Below, piece by piece: positions 13,510 through 22,180 of a stretch of DNA of 40,844 nucleotides. Each line of letters begins with the position of its first letter. Position 1 is the stretch's first letter. The position numbers and the translations under genes were made by a program. The stretch is from Sphingobium indicum BiD32 (GTDB lineage: Bacteria > Pseudomonadota > Alphaproteobacteria > Sphingomonadales > Sphingomonadaceae). The notes below the pieces were generated by a model that saw only the letters and a list, made by a program, of their open reading frames with translations, searched no databases and was not told where the DNA came from. The stretch is from assembly GCF_000382885.1 (NCBI RefSeq), contig NZ_CAVK010000152.1:1-40844 (forward strand), in the 5' to 3' direction.

Positions 13510-16314
13510 ATGAACGCCACCCGTCGAACCAAAGCGATCCTGAGCCTGTCCAGCGCCATCGCAACGATTGCCCTGGCGCCGATGGCCCTGGCACAGAGCG
13601 ATGCGGGGACTGCATCGCCAGCCACCGCTCTGCCGCAGGAGGAACCTGCCGCCGCCGACATCGTCGTCACCGGATTTCGCGCCAGCCTGAACAGCGCGCT
13701 GAACATCAAGCGCAACGAGACCGCATCGGTCGACGCGATCAAGGCGGAAGATATTGCCGAATTCCCTGACCTGAATCTGGCCGAATCGCTCCAGCGTATT
13801 CCCGGCGTCGCCATCAGCCGCGTGAACGGCGAAGGCCGCAACGTCACGGTGCGCGGCCTTGGCCCGGAATATACCCGCGTGCGCATCAACGGCATGGAAG
13901 CGATCGGCACGACCGGCGGCACCGACAATTCGGGCGGCGTCAATCGTGGTCGTGGCTTCGACTTCAACATTTTCTCGTCCGACCTGTTCAGCAACCTGTC
14001 GGTGCGCAAGACCGCGACGGCCGATGTGGAAGAAGGCTCGCTGGGCGGCGTCGTGGACCTGCAAACCGCACGTCCGCTTGATTACAAGAAGCCTACCGCC
14101 GTCCTGTCGGCGGCCGCCAGCTACAACGACCTGAGCGGCAAGACGACCCCGCGCCTGTCGGGACTGGTCGCGACCCAGACCGACGATGGCCGCTTCGGCG
14201 TGCTGCTGTCGGTCGCCTATGAAGAGCGCAAGATCGTCGAGGAAGGCGCGAACATCACCCGCTGGACCTATGGCGGGTTCAACGGCGGGTTTGCCCCGAC
14301 ATCGACCCTGCCCGGCAAGACAATCGCGCAGATCAACGACGCCAATCCCGGCACCGCCCTGTTCCATCCGCGTATTCCCGGCCTTGTCAGCTACGACATC
14401 GCGCAGAAGCGTCTGGGCGCGGCGGCATCTGTCCAGTTCAAGCCGACCGACCGCACCACCATTTCAATCGACAGCCTTTTTTCGCGGCTGGATGGCACCC
14501 GCAAGGAAGCCCAGCTCCAGGCGATCAGCTTCAGCCGGTCGGGCAGTGGCAAGCCACAGACAGTCATCCGCGACGGTACGGTCGATGGCGACAACAACAT
14601 CATCACCGGCACGTTCGACAATGTCGATATGCGCTCGCAAGCCCGCTACGACGTGCTCAAGACCGAATTTTATCAGGTCAACGGAACGATCGACCAGCAG
14701 CTGGGCGACCGGGTGAAGATCAACATCATGGGCGGCCACGCGAAGTCGGAGTTCAAAAACCCGATCCAGACCACGGTGACGATCGACGCAGTCAATACCG
14801 GCAATTTCCAATATGATTTCACCAGCCGTTTCCCGACCATCGCGCCGGGCGTGGATGTCGCCAATCCAGCGACCTGGAGCTTTGTCAACGGCACGTCGGA
14901 AGTGCGCATCCGGCCGCAGACAGTCGACAATGCCTTCACCACGGCCAAGGGCTTCGTCGAATGGGAAGCCAATGACATGGTGACCCTGAAAGCCGGTGCC
15001 GACTGGCGGAAGTTTGAATATGATTCGACCGAGCGTCGCCGCCTGTCGGGCGAAACGGTGGTCGCGCCGCTGACCGCTGCCGAACTGGCGAGCATGACCA
15101 CCCTGTTCGACGGGTTCGGCAAGGGGCTGAACATCCCCACCGGCACGCCGACCGCATGGATCATCCCCAATCTGGCTGCCTTCATCAGTCAGGGCAATAT
15201 TTACGGCAATCCGATCTATGCCACTGGCGGGGTCGAGAATGCGACCGCGCGCGGTTCCTATGTCACCGTGAAGGAAGAAGATCTCGGCATCTGGGGCATG
15301 ACCCAGTTCAACCTGGCCGATGCGGGCCTGCCGATCCGCGGCGACCTGGGCATACGCTATGTCAAGACCGACCAGTTTTCGACCGGCTATGCCAGCCGGG
15401 GCACGGCAACCAATCTGGTAAGCGCGGATCGCACCTACAAGCGCTGGCTGCCCTCGATCAACCTGGTCGGCAATATCACCGACGACCTGCAGGTCCGCTT
15501 CGCGGCTGCCAAGACGCTGGCGCGCGCGGGCATCTCGTCGCTGACGCCCGGTGGCAACCTCAACGTGTCGGGTGGCAATCGCAGCTTCTCGTCCGGCAAC
15601 CCCGATCTCAAGCCGACCTCATCGAAGAATCTCGACGTGTCGATCGAATGGTATCCGACGCAAGGGGCGATCTATGCGCTGGCCGCCTTCCGCAAGGATA
15701 TCGGCACCTTTGTCCAGACGCTGAGCGTGGGTGTGCCCTATGCCAGCCTGGGCCTGCCCAATTCGCTGCTCGACGGCACCACCGCATCGCCCACCGACGT
15801 GTTCATCGTCAGCCAGCCGGTCAATTCTTCGGGCGGCATCCTGAAAGGGTTTGAAGTCAATATCCAGCAGCCCTTCAGCTTCCTGCCAGGTATCCTGTCC
15901 AATTTCGGCGTGCTGGCCAACTATACGTTCGTGAAGTCCGACATTGAGTATCTGACCGCCGCCAATGGCAGCACGTCGGTGACCGCGCCACTGGTCGGCC
16001 TGTCCCGGCACGCCGCCAACGCGACCCTCTATTATGAAACCAAGAAGTTCCAGATCCGCGGGTCTGTGGCCTATCGGTCGAAATATCTGACCGCCGTGCC
16101 GGGGACGGAGGGCAACGCCTATAATGGCACCAACCGCACCATCAACGTCGATGCGCAAGCCAGCTACAACATCACGGAAAAGATGAAGCTGAGCATCGAG
16201 GCGATCAACCTGACCGACACCAAGAACGACCAGTTTGTGGATGAAACCAATCGTCTGAACGTGTTGACCCACAGCGGTCGCCAGTTCAACTTCGGTATGC
16301 GCTACGCCTTCTAA
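13510..16314 (+). CDS. TonB-dependent receptor, Xanthomonas/Caulobacter carbohydrate type
   Basis: This outer-membrane beta-barrel transporter is energised by TonB. The 934 residues start with a Sec signal peptide (cleavage near MALAQ). A short linker leads to DIVVTGFRASLNSALNIKR, a TonB-box-like start of the plug. The plug shows VDAIKAEDIAEFPDLNLAE and RIPGVAISR, then VRGLGPEYTRVRINGMEA, the hallmark of the TonB-Xanth-Caul subfamily that often imports plant oligosaccharides. The C terminus ends in the barrel signature FNFGMRYAF with a terminal phenylalanine. The divergent sugar-acid transporter and kdgD suggest a uronic-acid-containing oligosaccharide as ligand, which is an inference. The start ATG has AGGGGAG about 10 bases upstream, and a strong terminator follows the gene. 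Confidence 0.92.
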   Translation: MNATRRTKAILSLSSAIATIALAPMALAQSDAGTASPATALPQEEPAAADIVVTGFRASLNSALNIKRNETASVDAIKAEDIAEFPDLNLAESLQRIPGVAISRVNGEGRNVTVRGLGPEYTRVRINGMEAIGTTGGTDNSGGVNRGRGFDFNIFSSDLFSNLSVRKTATADVEEGSLGGVVDLQTARPLDYKKPTAVLSAAASYNDLSGKTTPRLSGLVATQTDDGRFGVLLSVAYEERKIVEEGANITRWTYGGFNGGFAPTSTLPGKTIAQINDANPGTALFHPRIPGLVSYDIAQKRLGAAASVQFKPTDRTTISIDSLFSRLDGTRKEAQLQAISFSRSGSGKPQTVIRDGTVDGDNNIITGTFDNVDMRSQARYDVLKTEFYQVNGTIDQQLGDRVKINIMGGHAKSEFKNPIQTTVTIDAVNTGNFQYDFTSRFPTIAPGVDVANPATWSFVNGTSEVRIRPQTVDNAFTTAKGFVEWEANDMVTLKAGADWRKFEYDSTERRRLSGETVVAPLTAAELASMTTLFDGFGKGLNIPTGTPTAWIIPNLAAFISQGNIYGNPIYATGGVENATARGSYVTVKEEDLGIWGMTQFNLADAGLPIRGDLGIRYVKTDQFSTGYASRGTATNLVSADRTYKRWLPSINLVGNITDDLQVRFAAAKTLARAGISSLTPGGNLNVSGGNRSFSSGNPDLKPTSSKNLDVSIEWYPTQGAIYALAAFRKDIGTFVQTLSVGVPYASLGLPNSLLDGTTASPTDVFIVSQPVNSSGGILKGFEVNIQQPFSFLPGILSNFGVLANYTFVKSDIEYLTAANGSTSVTAPLVGLSRHAANATLYYETKKFQIRGSVAYRSKYLTAVPGTEGNAYNGTNRTINVDAQASYNITEKMKLSIEAINLTDTKNDQFVDETNRLNVLTHSGRQFNFGMRYAF

Positions 16315-16343
16315 CCCGCCCTTCCTGAAAGCGGAGCGCCCTG

Positions 16344-16380
16344 ATGGCCAGTTGCCCTGCACGGCAACTGGCCATTTTTT
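16344..16380 (+). terminator. Rho-independent terminator after the TonB receptor
   Basis: A perfect 13-base stem (ATGGCCAGTTGCC with GGCAACTGGCCAT) and 6-base loop are followed directly by a run of T residues. The position, 30 bases after the receptor stop, fits intrinsic termination on the plus strand. Because the region is convergent, it may also slow transcripts from the minus strand, but they lack the T tract. Confidence 0.93.
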
Positions 16381-16389
16381 AGTGGCGCG

Positions 16390-18783
16390 TCAGAAGCTCT
16401 TCTTCGCGGTGAGCGACCATTCGCGCGGCCGTCCGACCACACCGGTCACGACGCCAAAGCTGCCGACATTTTCCGCCTTGCCCGCATAATAATAGCTGTC
16501 GAGCAGGTTGGTGACGCCAAGGCTGAGCGACCAGTCCTTGTCCGGTCCCTGATAGGTCAGGCGCGCATTGACCAGATGGGGCGCGTTGTTCTGGTTGAAC
16601 GGGTTGTTGATGGCGTTGTAAAAATAGTTGGAACGCCAGGACCAGTCGATCCGCGGGGTCAGCGTGCCAGACCCACCCAGATCCGCTTCATACTGGATAC
16701 CCGCCGACAGCTGCCATTTGCTGATGAAGGGCGCGATCATGTCCTTGGTCACCAGCGTCGCGGGGTTGGTGATCTTCCTATAGTCAAAGTCCAGATAACC
16801 GGCCGATGCGTCGATCGACAGGCCGTCGGTGGGATGGAGCGAGGCTTCCAGTTCCCAGCCGAACACGCGGGCGTCGCCCGCGTTGGACGGCACCGAGCAA
16901 GAGAATACCACGCTTTCCGGGCACTGATAGCGGACGAGCTGCATATCCTTGTAATCATTCAGGAACACAGCGCCGTTCAGGCGCACCATCCGGTCCATCA
17001 GATCGGCCTTGAATCCGGCTTCATAGGTGGTCAGCTTTTCCGGGCCGAATGTCTGCACCTGATCGGGCGCAGACGGGCGCGGATTGATGCCGCCGCCCTT
17101 GAAGCCGGTGGACACCTGTGCATAGGTCATCAACTGGTCGCTCCAGCGATAATTGACGCCCAGACGGTAATCGAGGCGGCTGCCCTTGAACGTGCCCGAC
17201 AGGCCGTCCAGCCCCGCGAGGAGGAAATTGGGGGTGAAGAAAGCGCCGCTAGGCAGGGTGCCGTCAACATTCCGACGTGAATAATCATAGGTCTTCTTGT
17301 CGTCGGTGTAGCGCAGGCCCGCAATCACGTTGAACGCATCACTGACATGGAATTCAGCATGGGCGAAGGCCGATGCGCTGCGATTTTTGACGACGTCGTC
17401 GACCAGGAAGTCGAACAACAGCGTGGGGATGGCGCTGCGGCCGGTCAGCAGATCGGTCGCCTTGTAATAGAAGCCGCCAACGGTCAGGTCGACCACATCG
17501 TTGAAATTGGCGCTCAGGCGCAATTCCTGCGTGAATTGTTCATGGCCATAGTTGAACTGTTGCAACAGGATGGTGAGCGGCGCACCGTCGGCGTCGATCG
17601 CGCTGGTGCCGTCCGCCTTGCGATAGCCAGTGATCGACTTAAGCTTGAGCATGTCGGACAGGTCATAATCGATCGTTCCGGCAATGCCCCAGCTCTTCAC
17701 AGAACTGGTCGGGTTGGCCGAAAAGCCGCCGGGGGCAACCTGGGTCGGGATGCCGAACACCGTCGTAAAATTGCCGCCCGCGGCATAAGTGGCATAGGAG
17801 GTGTAGCTTTTGGACGCGGTGATGAAGCGGCTGTCAAACGGGATACCGGCGGTCGGATCCCCCGGCACATAACTGCGCACCCCAGGGTTGTTGGCGTAGA
17901 GCAATTTGGTCGCGACCGCTTCGCTATTATCCTTGGACACGTCGGCGACGATGTTGATTTCCAGCGGAGATCCAGCAGGCGCGTAACGCAGTGCGGCGCG
18001 CAGGGCCATGACGTCGATGCCGCCTTCGGTGCCTATCTGGCATCCCTTTTCATTGGTGCCGGTGGGCGCAATGCCCGATGCGGGATTGACGCAGCCATAG
18101 TCGAGCAGTTTCATATAGCCATCGACATTTTTCGACACGCCCGACACGCGCAGGAACAGGCTTTCGGTCAGCGGAATATTGGCGCTGCCGCGCAGTTCCA
18201 GCTTGTCATAGCTGCCATAGGTCGCCTCGATAAAGCCGCCCGCCGTCGCATCCGGCTTCTTGCTGAACAGCTTGACCGCGCCGCCGACGCTGTTCTTGCC
18301 CGCCAGCGTTCCCTGCGGCCCGCGCAGCACCTCGACCCGCTCCAGATCGGTCAGGTCCATCACCGCGCCATAGGTGGTGCCATAATAGATATCGTCGATA
18401 TAGATGCCCACGCCCGGCTCCAGCGCAAAGCTGGAATCGAGCTGGCCCACGCCACGGATGAAGGCCGCGACCGAATTGCCCTGAAGGCTGGTCGCCGGGG
18501 CCAACGCCACATTTGGGGCGAACTGGCCAAGATCGGTGACGCTGGTCTGGCTGCGCGCGGCTAGCGTTTCGCTCGACACAGCGGTGATCGCGATGGGCGT
18601 GTCCTGCAAATTCTGCGCGCGGAACTGGGCGGTGACGATGATGTCGGCGGGCTGGCCGGACTGATCGGCGGCCTGCGCAGGCGCGGTTGCGTCCTGTGCC
18701 AGGGCGGGCGTCGCGATCATCGCCGCCACCAGTGCCAGGCCGGCGGTGCTGCTGCTAAATGCGGTTTTCCAGATATGTGTCAT
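16390..18783 (-). CDS. TonB-dependent receptor of the lignin/aromatic module
   Basis: This outer-membrane TonB-dependent transporter has 797 residues. The signal peptide ends near ALAQDATA. A TonB-box-like segment (DIIVTAQFRAQNLQDTPIAI) leads into a plug domain with TDLGQFAPNV, FIRGVGQ and LERVEVLRGPQGTLAGKNSVGG. A 22-strand barrel ends in REWSLTAKKSF. It belongs to the broad sphingomonad receptor class that includes importers of lignin-derived biaryls; that likeness is from general knowledge. The start ATG has the strong ribosome site GGAGGA 6 bases upstream. The promoter at 18978-19006 contains one of the five shared palindromes, so the receptor is probably induced together with the dioxygenase and SDR operons. 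The ligand is unknown. Confidence 0.92.
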   Translation of the reverse strand: MTHIWKTAFSSSTAGLALVAAMIATPALAQDATAPAQAADQSGQPADIIVTAQFRAQNLQDTPIAITAVSSETLAARSQTSVTDLGQFAPNVALAPATSLQGNSVAAFIRGVGQLDSSFALEPGVGIYIDDIYYGTTYGAVMDLTDLERVEVLRGPQGTLAGKNSVGGAVKLFSKKPDATAGGFIEATYGSYDKLELRGSANIPLTESLFLRVSGVSKNVDGYMKLLDYGCVNPASGIAPTGTNEKGCQIGTEGGIDVMALRAALRYAPAGSPLEINIVADVSKDNSEAVATKLLYANNPGVRSYVPGDPTAGIPFDSRFITASKSYTSYATYAAGGNFTTVFGIPTQVAPGGFSANPTSSVKSWGIAGTIDYDLSDMLKLKSITGYRKADGTSAIDADGAPLTILLQQFNYGHEQFTQELRLSANFNDVVDLTVGGFYYKATDLLTGRSAIPTLLFDFLVDDVVKNRSASAFAHAEFHVSDAFNVIAGLRYTDDKKTYDYSRRNVDGTLPSGAFFTPNFLLAGLDGLSGTFKGSRLDYRLGVNYRWSDQLMTYAQVSTGFKGGGINPRPSAPDQVQTFGPEKLTTYEAGFKADLMDRMVRLNGAVFLNDYKDMQLVRYQCPESVVFSCSVPSNAGDARVFGWELEASLHPTDGLSIDASAGYLDFDYRKITNPATLVTKDMIAPFISKWQLSAGIQYEADLGGSGTLTPRIDWSWRSNYFYNAINNPFNQNNAPHLVNARLTYQGPDKDWSLSLGVTNLLDSYYYAGKAENVGSFGVVTGVVGRPREWSLTAKKSF

Positions 18784-18977
18784 ATTTTTTCCTCCCTATT
18801 GTCAGCCCGGAGGGCGCGGGGAGGACGACACTGGACCGCCCCAAGGGCGATACCGGTCCGGCGACGTTTATGCGCCTGCCTTTGCTGCCATCCTCTGATC
18901 CTGCTCGTCAGGCTGTTCTGCATTGCCAGTATTTTTTGGAGGGGGATGGGACCGTTACGGCCCCGACCCTCTCCAAC

Positions 18978-19006
18978 ATTAGATAACGATCGTTACTATT
19001 TGTCAA
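18978..19006 (-). promoter_or_regulatory. Promoter of the TonB receptor with palindromic operator in the spacer
   Basis: On the minus strand a perfect -35 TTGACA (19001-19006) and a -10 TCTAAT (18978-18983) are separated by exactly 17 bases. The palindrome TAACGATCGTTA fills 18984-18995, immediately upstream of the -10. This is the arrangement expected for repression by a dimeric repressor that blocks RNA polymerase. The -35 overlaps the stop codon of the upstream dioxygenase gene. It implies a leader of about 190 bases before the receptor start. Confidence 0.82.
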
Positions 19007-20463
19007 GCAGCGTCCGCAAGCTGCCTGGCCGACACCCAGGCACCATGGACCTGCGCCCGCATCGGCAATGGCATCGGTACACGAGCGATCGGCCCGGCAG
19101 CGATCGCGCCTGCCTCGACAACCCAGAGTTCCGACTTGAAGTCCGCCTCGCCAGCCTGCCTGTCGACGACCATCAGCAGCCAGCCATCATGCCCTTCCTG
19201 CACGGATGGCACATGGGCCGGTTCGCTGATTGCCATGCCCGGCTCCAGCCCCATCATGTCGATGCGACCATTGCCCGGCTCGATCCGAAGCAAGGCATTG
19301 AACGCGACGCCGACCGGGCCGCCCGGCAGCGGCGGGCCGCCCTGCGGGTTCATCGACAGATACCAGGCTGCCCGATAGGGCCGCCCCTGATCTGAATCGC
19401 GCAAGCGCGGCATGTCGCCGGGTGGCCCGACCACACGCTCCTCGAACGTCTCACCCTCCTTCGACAGGTCGAAGGTCCAGCGCGTCAGTCCGCCCTGAAT
19501 GTCACGCTGGTCGCGGTGGATGCCGCCAGCTTCCCGCATGAAGCCGAACGCATTGGTGTCCGACAGGCAAAGGTCCAGATGGACGAAGCCATCCTCTTCA
19601 TAAGCGTTGAGCAAATGGAAAGCGGACACGCCCTTGCGCCCCTTGAACCAGCGCATCTCCTCCACCTTGCCATAGCGCGGCATGATGCCGACCCAGCTTT
19701 CCAGATCCTGCTGGTGCGCCCAGTGCGCCCCGCCAGCTTTCAGCCGGTCGAGATCGGCTGTGGTCGGGAAGATCGGAAAAATCGCGTAATTTTGGGTGAT
19801 CGCGAAATCATGGATGGTCGAGCAATAGGGCTGGTCGAACCATTGTTCGGAGATCAATTTGCCGTCGCGATCCGCGATCGCATAGGAAATCTTGGTCGAA
19901 CATAATCCGTCGGCCTCATAGCCGAAGAAGAACATCTCGCCCGTTTCCGGATCGATGCGCGGATGGGCGGTAAAGGTTTGCGACCGGAGCGCGCCATAAT
20001 AGTCCCAGCGCCCCAGCGTCTCCAGCGTGTTGGGATCGACCTGATAGCCCAGCCCATCTTCCTTGGTCATGAACAGCCGCCCGCCGTGCCAGACCGGTGT
20101 GGTATTGGCGACGGTGCGGTCCCGCCCGGCGACGCTGGCGTCGTCGGTGAAAGGGTTGCGATATTGGCCGAACAGGGCGCGCCGCGCATCCTTTTCCAGC
20201 TGGTAGCGCTCGGTTTCGACATAGCGGATCGCATAATCGACCTTGCCGTCATGGATCGCGAATTTCGCGACCATGCCGTCGCCCGACAGCACGATATCAT
20301 CGTCGAACATCGGCGGATGGGCAGGGTCGGGCACGGCGCGGAAGAAAGCGCCGTCAATCTCGGCAGGGATTGTGCCGATCACGTCCAGATTGCGCGCGGA
20401 CCATTCAATGCCCACCGGTGTGTTCAACCCGACGAAATGGATGGTCTGGGGATAGCTTGGCAT
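19003..20463 (-). CDS. Carotenoid-oxygenase-family dioxygenase, lignostilbene dioxygenase / isoeugenol monooxygenase type
   Basis: This Fe(II) enzyme cleaves the interphenyl or side-chain C=C of 4-hydroxyaryl alkenes to aldehydes. The 486 residues match the family length. The four iron-binding histidines are visible at His167 (TAHPR), His218 (TIHDF), His283 (AFHLL) and His473 (VHGAW). The block QYRNPFTDDASVAGRDRTVA is shared with isoeugenol monooxygenase and lignostilbene dioxygenases. Tyr101 and Lys134 are at the positions reported to bind the substrate 4-hydroxyl in Sphingomonas LsdA, whereas its Phe59 is Leu here. A phenolic stilbene or isoeugenol is therefore more likely than a carotenoid. 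The gene has its own promoter with the shared palindrome, and the receptor gene lies downstream. The expected product is vanillin or a similar aldehyde. No signal peptide is seen, so it acts in the cytoplasm. Confidence 0.88.
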   Translation of the reverse strand: MPSYPQTIHFVGLNTPVGIEWSARNLDVIGTIPAEIDGAFFRAVPDPAHPPMFDDDIVLSGDGMVAKFAIHDGKVDYAIRYVETERYQLEKDARRALFGQYRNPFTDDASVAGRDRTVANTTPVWHGGRLFMTKEDGLGYQVDPNTLETLGRWDYYGALRSQTFTAHPRIDPETGEMFFFGYEADGLCSTKISYAIADRDGKLISEQWFDQPYCSTIHDFAITQNYAIFPIFPTTADLDRLKAGGAHWAHQQDLESWVGIMPRYGKVEEMRWFKGRKGVSAFHLLNAYEEDGFVHLDLCLSDTNAFGFMREAGGIHRDQRDIQGGLTRWTFDLSKEGETFEERVVGPPGDMPRLRDSDQGRPYRAAWYLSMNPQGGPPLPGGPVGVAFNALLRIEPGNGRIDMMGLEPGMAISEPAHVPSVQEGHDGWLLMVVDRQAGEADFKSELWVVEAGAIAAGPIARVPMPLPMRAQVHGAWVSARQLADAA

Positions 20464-20493
20464 CGCCCTTGGTTCCTTATTCTCTCCTGAGCC

Positions 20494-20523
20494 TTATACT
20501 AACATTCGTTACTATTATTGCAA
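20494..20523 (-). promoter_or_regulatory. Promoter and palindromic operator of the dioxygenase gene
   Basis: On the minus strand a -35-like TTGCAA (20518-20523) and a -10-like GTATAA (20494-20499) are 18 bases apart. The palindrome variant TAACATTCGTTA lies at 20500-20511, touching the -10 in the same register as at the TonB receptor promoter. Its edge is 36 bases from the start codon, the same distance as at the SDR gene. It is the reverse complement of the site at 25308. Confidence 0.8.
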
Positions 20524-20549
20524 GCACAGAATGTATGCCGGGGCAACCT

Positions 20550-22172
20550 TTATGCCGCCTGCTGCGTGTTGCGGCGCAGGCTCTTGAGGACATGATCCGC
20601 GCCCTTGTCGCCGATCATGATCGCGGTCGCATTGGTATTGCCGGCGGGCAGCGATGGCATCACCGACGCATCGGCCACCCACAGCCCGTCCACGCCGATG
20701 ACGCGCAGGTCGGCATCGACCACTGCGGCGGGATCGTCGCGATGCCCGATCCGTGCGGTGCCGACCGGATGATAGAGCGGGATCGACGCCATCTTCACAT
20801 AGTCGCGCAATTGCGCCGCATCGGTAAACGCCGCGCCAGGCCGCAGCTCGGTTTTCACATGGGCGGCGATGGATGACTGGCGGAGGATATCGCGGGCGAT
20901 GCCGATGCCTTCGACGATCTGCTCTATGTCCAGCTCACTGTCGAGTTGCCGGTGCGCGATCACCGGCGGCGCGAGCGGATCGGCCGACCGCAGCGTGATC
21001 CGCCCGCGATGGCTGGGCCGCATCAACCCGACCAGCGTGGAAACGGACGGATTTTTCCGCAGCATCAACCGGCCACGCTCGTCAAAGTCGAAGGCGAAGG
21101 CGGCAAAGCTGATCTGAAGATTCGGCGCGGGCAGACCGGCCCGGCTTTTGACAAACGCCTGCGCATGACCGATCGCGGTGGTCAGCGCGCCGCGTTTCGC
21201 CAGAGCATAGCGCAGCACCTGCCAAGCCCCGCGCAACCCCTGCGCATCGCTGTTCAGCGTCGCGCCGTCGACTTCGTTGACGACATGGGTGCCGACATGA
21301 TCCTGTAAATTGCGGCCGACGCCCGGCAGGTCGCGCACAACCTCTATGCCCATATCCGCCAGATGATCGGCCGGGCCGATACCCGACAGCATCAACAGGC
21401 GTGGCGTATTCATCGCCCCTGCTGACAGCACCACACCATGGCGCGCGCGCAATGTCTTTTCGACGCCGTCCTGACGATAGACGATCCCGACGGCGCGCTT
21501 GTCCTCGATCAGCAGCCGCAGCAATTGCGCTTCCAGCAGGATCGTCGGTGCCTTGCCCCCGCGCCTTTCGTGCAGATAGCCGCGCGCCGCCGAACAGCGG
21601 GTGCCCTTGCGTTGCGACACCTGCACATAATCGACGCCCTCGGCCGTTTCGCCATTCAGGTCGGTCGAACGCGCGATACCTGCCTGCTGCGCGGCCGCGA
21701 CCCACTGATCGGTGATCGGGTAGCGCGCCCGTCCTTCCGACACGGCGATCGGCCCGCCAGTCCCGCGCCAGGCATCAGCCCCACGCTCATTATCTTCCAT
21801 CCGCCGGAAATAGGGCAGCACCGACGCATAATCCCAACCGTCCGCGCCCATCGCCGCCCACTGGTCATAATCCCAGCGATGGCCGCGAATGAACATCATG
21901 CCGTTGAGCGCAGATCCCCCGCCCAGCAGCTTGCCCGCGGGCCAGATATCGGCCCGCCCGCCCAGCGACGGGTCGGGTTCGACCTGATAGCACCAGTCAA
22001 AATCCGGGTTCTGCACGATCGCGCTGGTCAGTGCAGGCACGCGCGAACGCATATGCCGGTCGGTCCTGCCCGCTTCGATCAGGGTGACGGCCAGCCCGGC
22101 CTCGGCCAGCCGCCCGGTCATCGCAGCCCCGGCCGATCCGCCGCCCACGACGATGATGTCGGTCATTTCCAT
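20550..22172 (-). CDS. GMC-family FAD-dependent alcohol oxidoreductase
   Basis: This flavoprotein of the glucose-methanol-choline family oxidises a primary or secondary alcohol. The 540 residues start with the dinucleotide-binding motif VVGGGSAGAAMTGRLAE (about residues 8-24). The GMC signatures GGGSALNGMMFIRGHRWDYD and SAGAMNTPRLLMLSGIGP follow. The catalytic pair is His468 (YHPVG) and Asn512 (GNTNA). There is no signal peptide. The start ATG lies 8 bases after the stop of the quinohemoprotein gene, so these are co-transcribed. GMC enzymes (PhcC/PhcD) are reported to oxidise the side-chain alcohol of the phenylcoumaran dehydrodiconiferyl alcohol in Sphingobium SYK-6, making a lignin-dimer alcohol a reasonable substrate here. 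A choline-dehydrogenase-like or simple alcohol role remains possible. Confidence 0.88.
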   Translation of the reverse strand: MEMTDIIVVGGGSAGAAMTGRLAEAGLAVTLIEAGRTDRHMRSRVPALTSAIVQNPDFDWCYQVEPDPSLGGRADIWPAGKLLGGGSALNGMMFIRGHRWDYDQWAAMGADGWDYASVLPYFRRMEDNERGADAWRGTGGPIAVSEGRARYPITDQWVAAAQQAGIARSTDLNGETAEGVDYVQVSQRKGTRCSAARGYLHERRGGKAPTILLEAQLLRLLIEDKRAVGIVYRQDGVEKTLRARHGVVLSAGAMNTPRLLMLSGIGPADHLADMGIEVVRDLPGVGRNLQDHVGTHVVNEVDGATLNSDAQGLRGAWQVLRYALAKRGALTTAIGHAQAFVKSRAGLPAPNLQISFAAFAFDFDERGRLMLRKNPSVSTLVGLMRPSHRGRITLRSADPLAPPVIAHRQLDSELDIEQIVEGIGIARDILRQSSIAAHVKTELRPGAAFTDAAQLRDYVKMASIPLYHPVGTARIGHRDDPAAVVDADLRVIGVDGLWVADASVMPSLPAGNTNATAIMIGDKGADHVLKSLRRNTQQAA

Positions 22173-22180
22173 GGATGATC

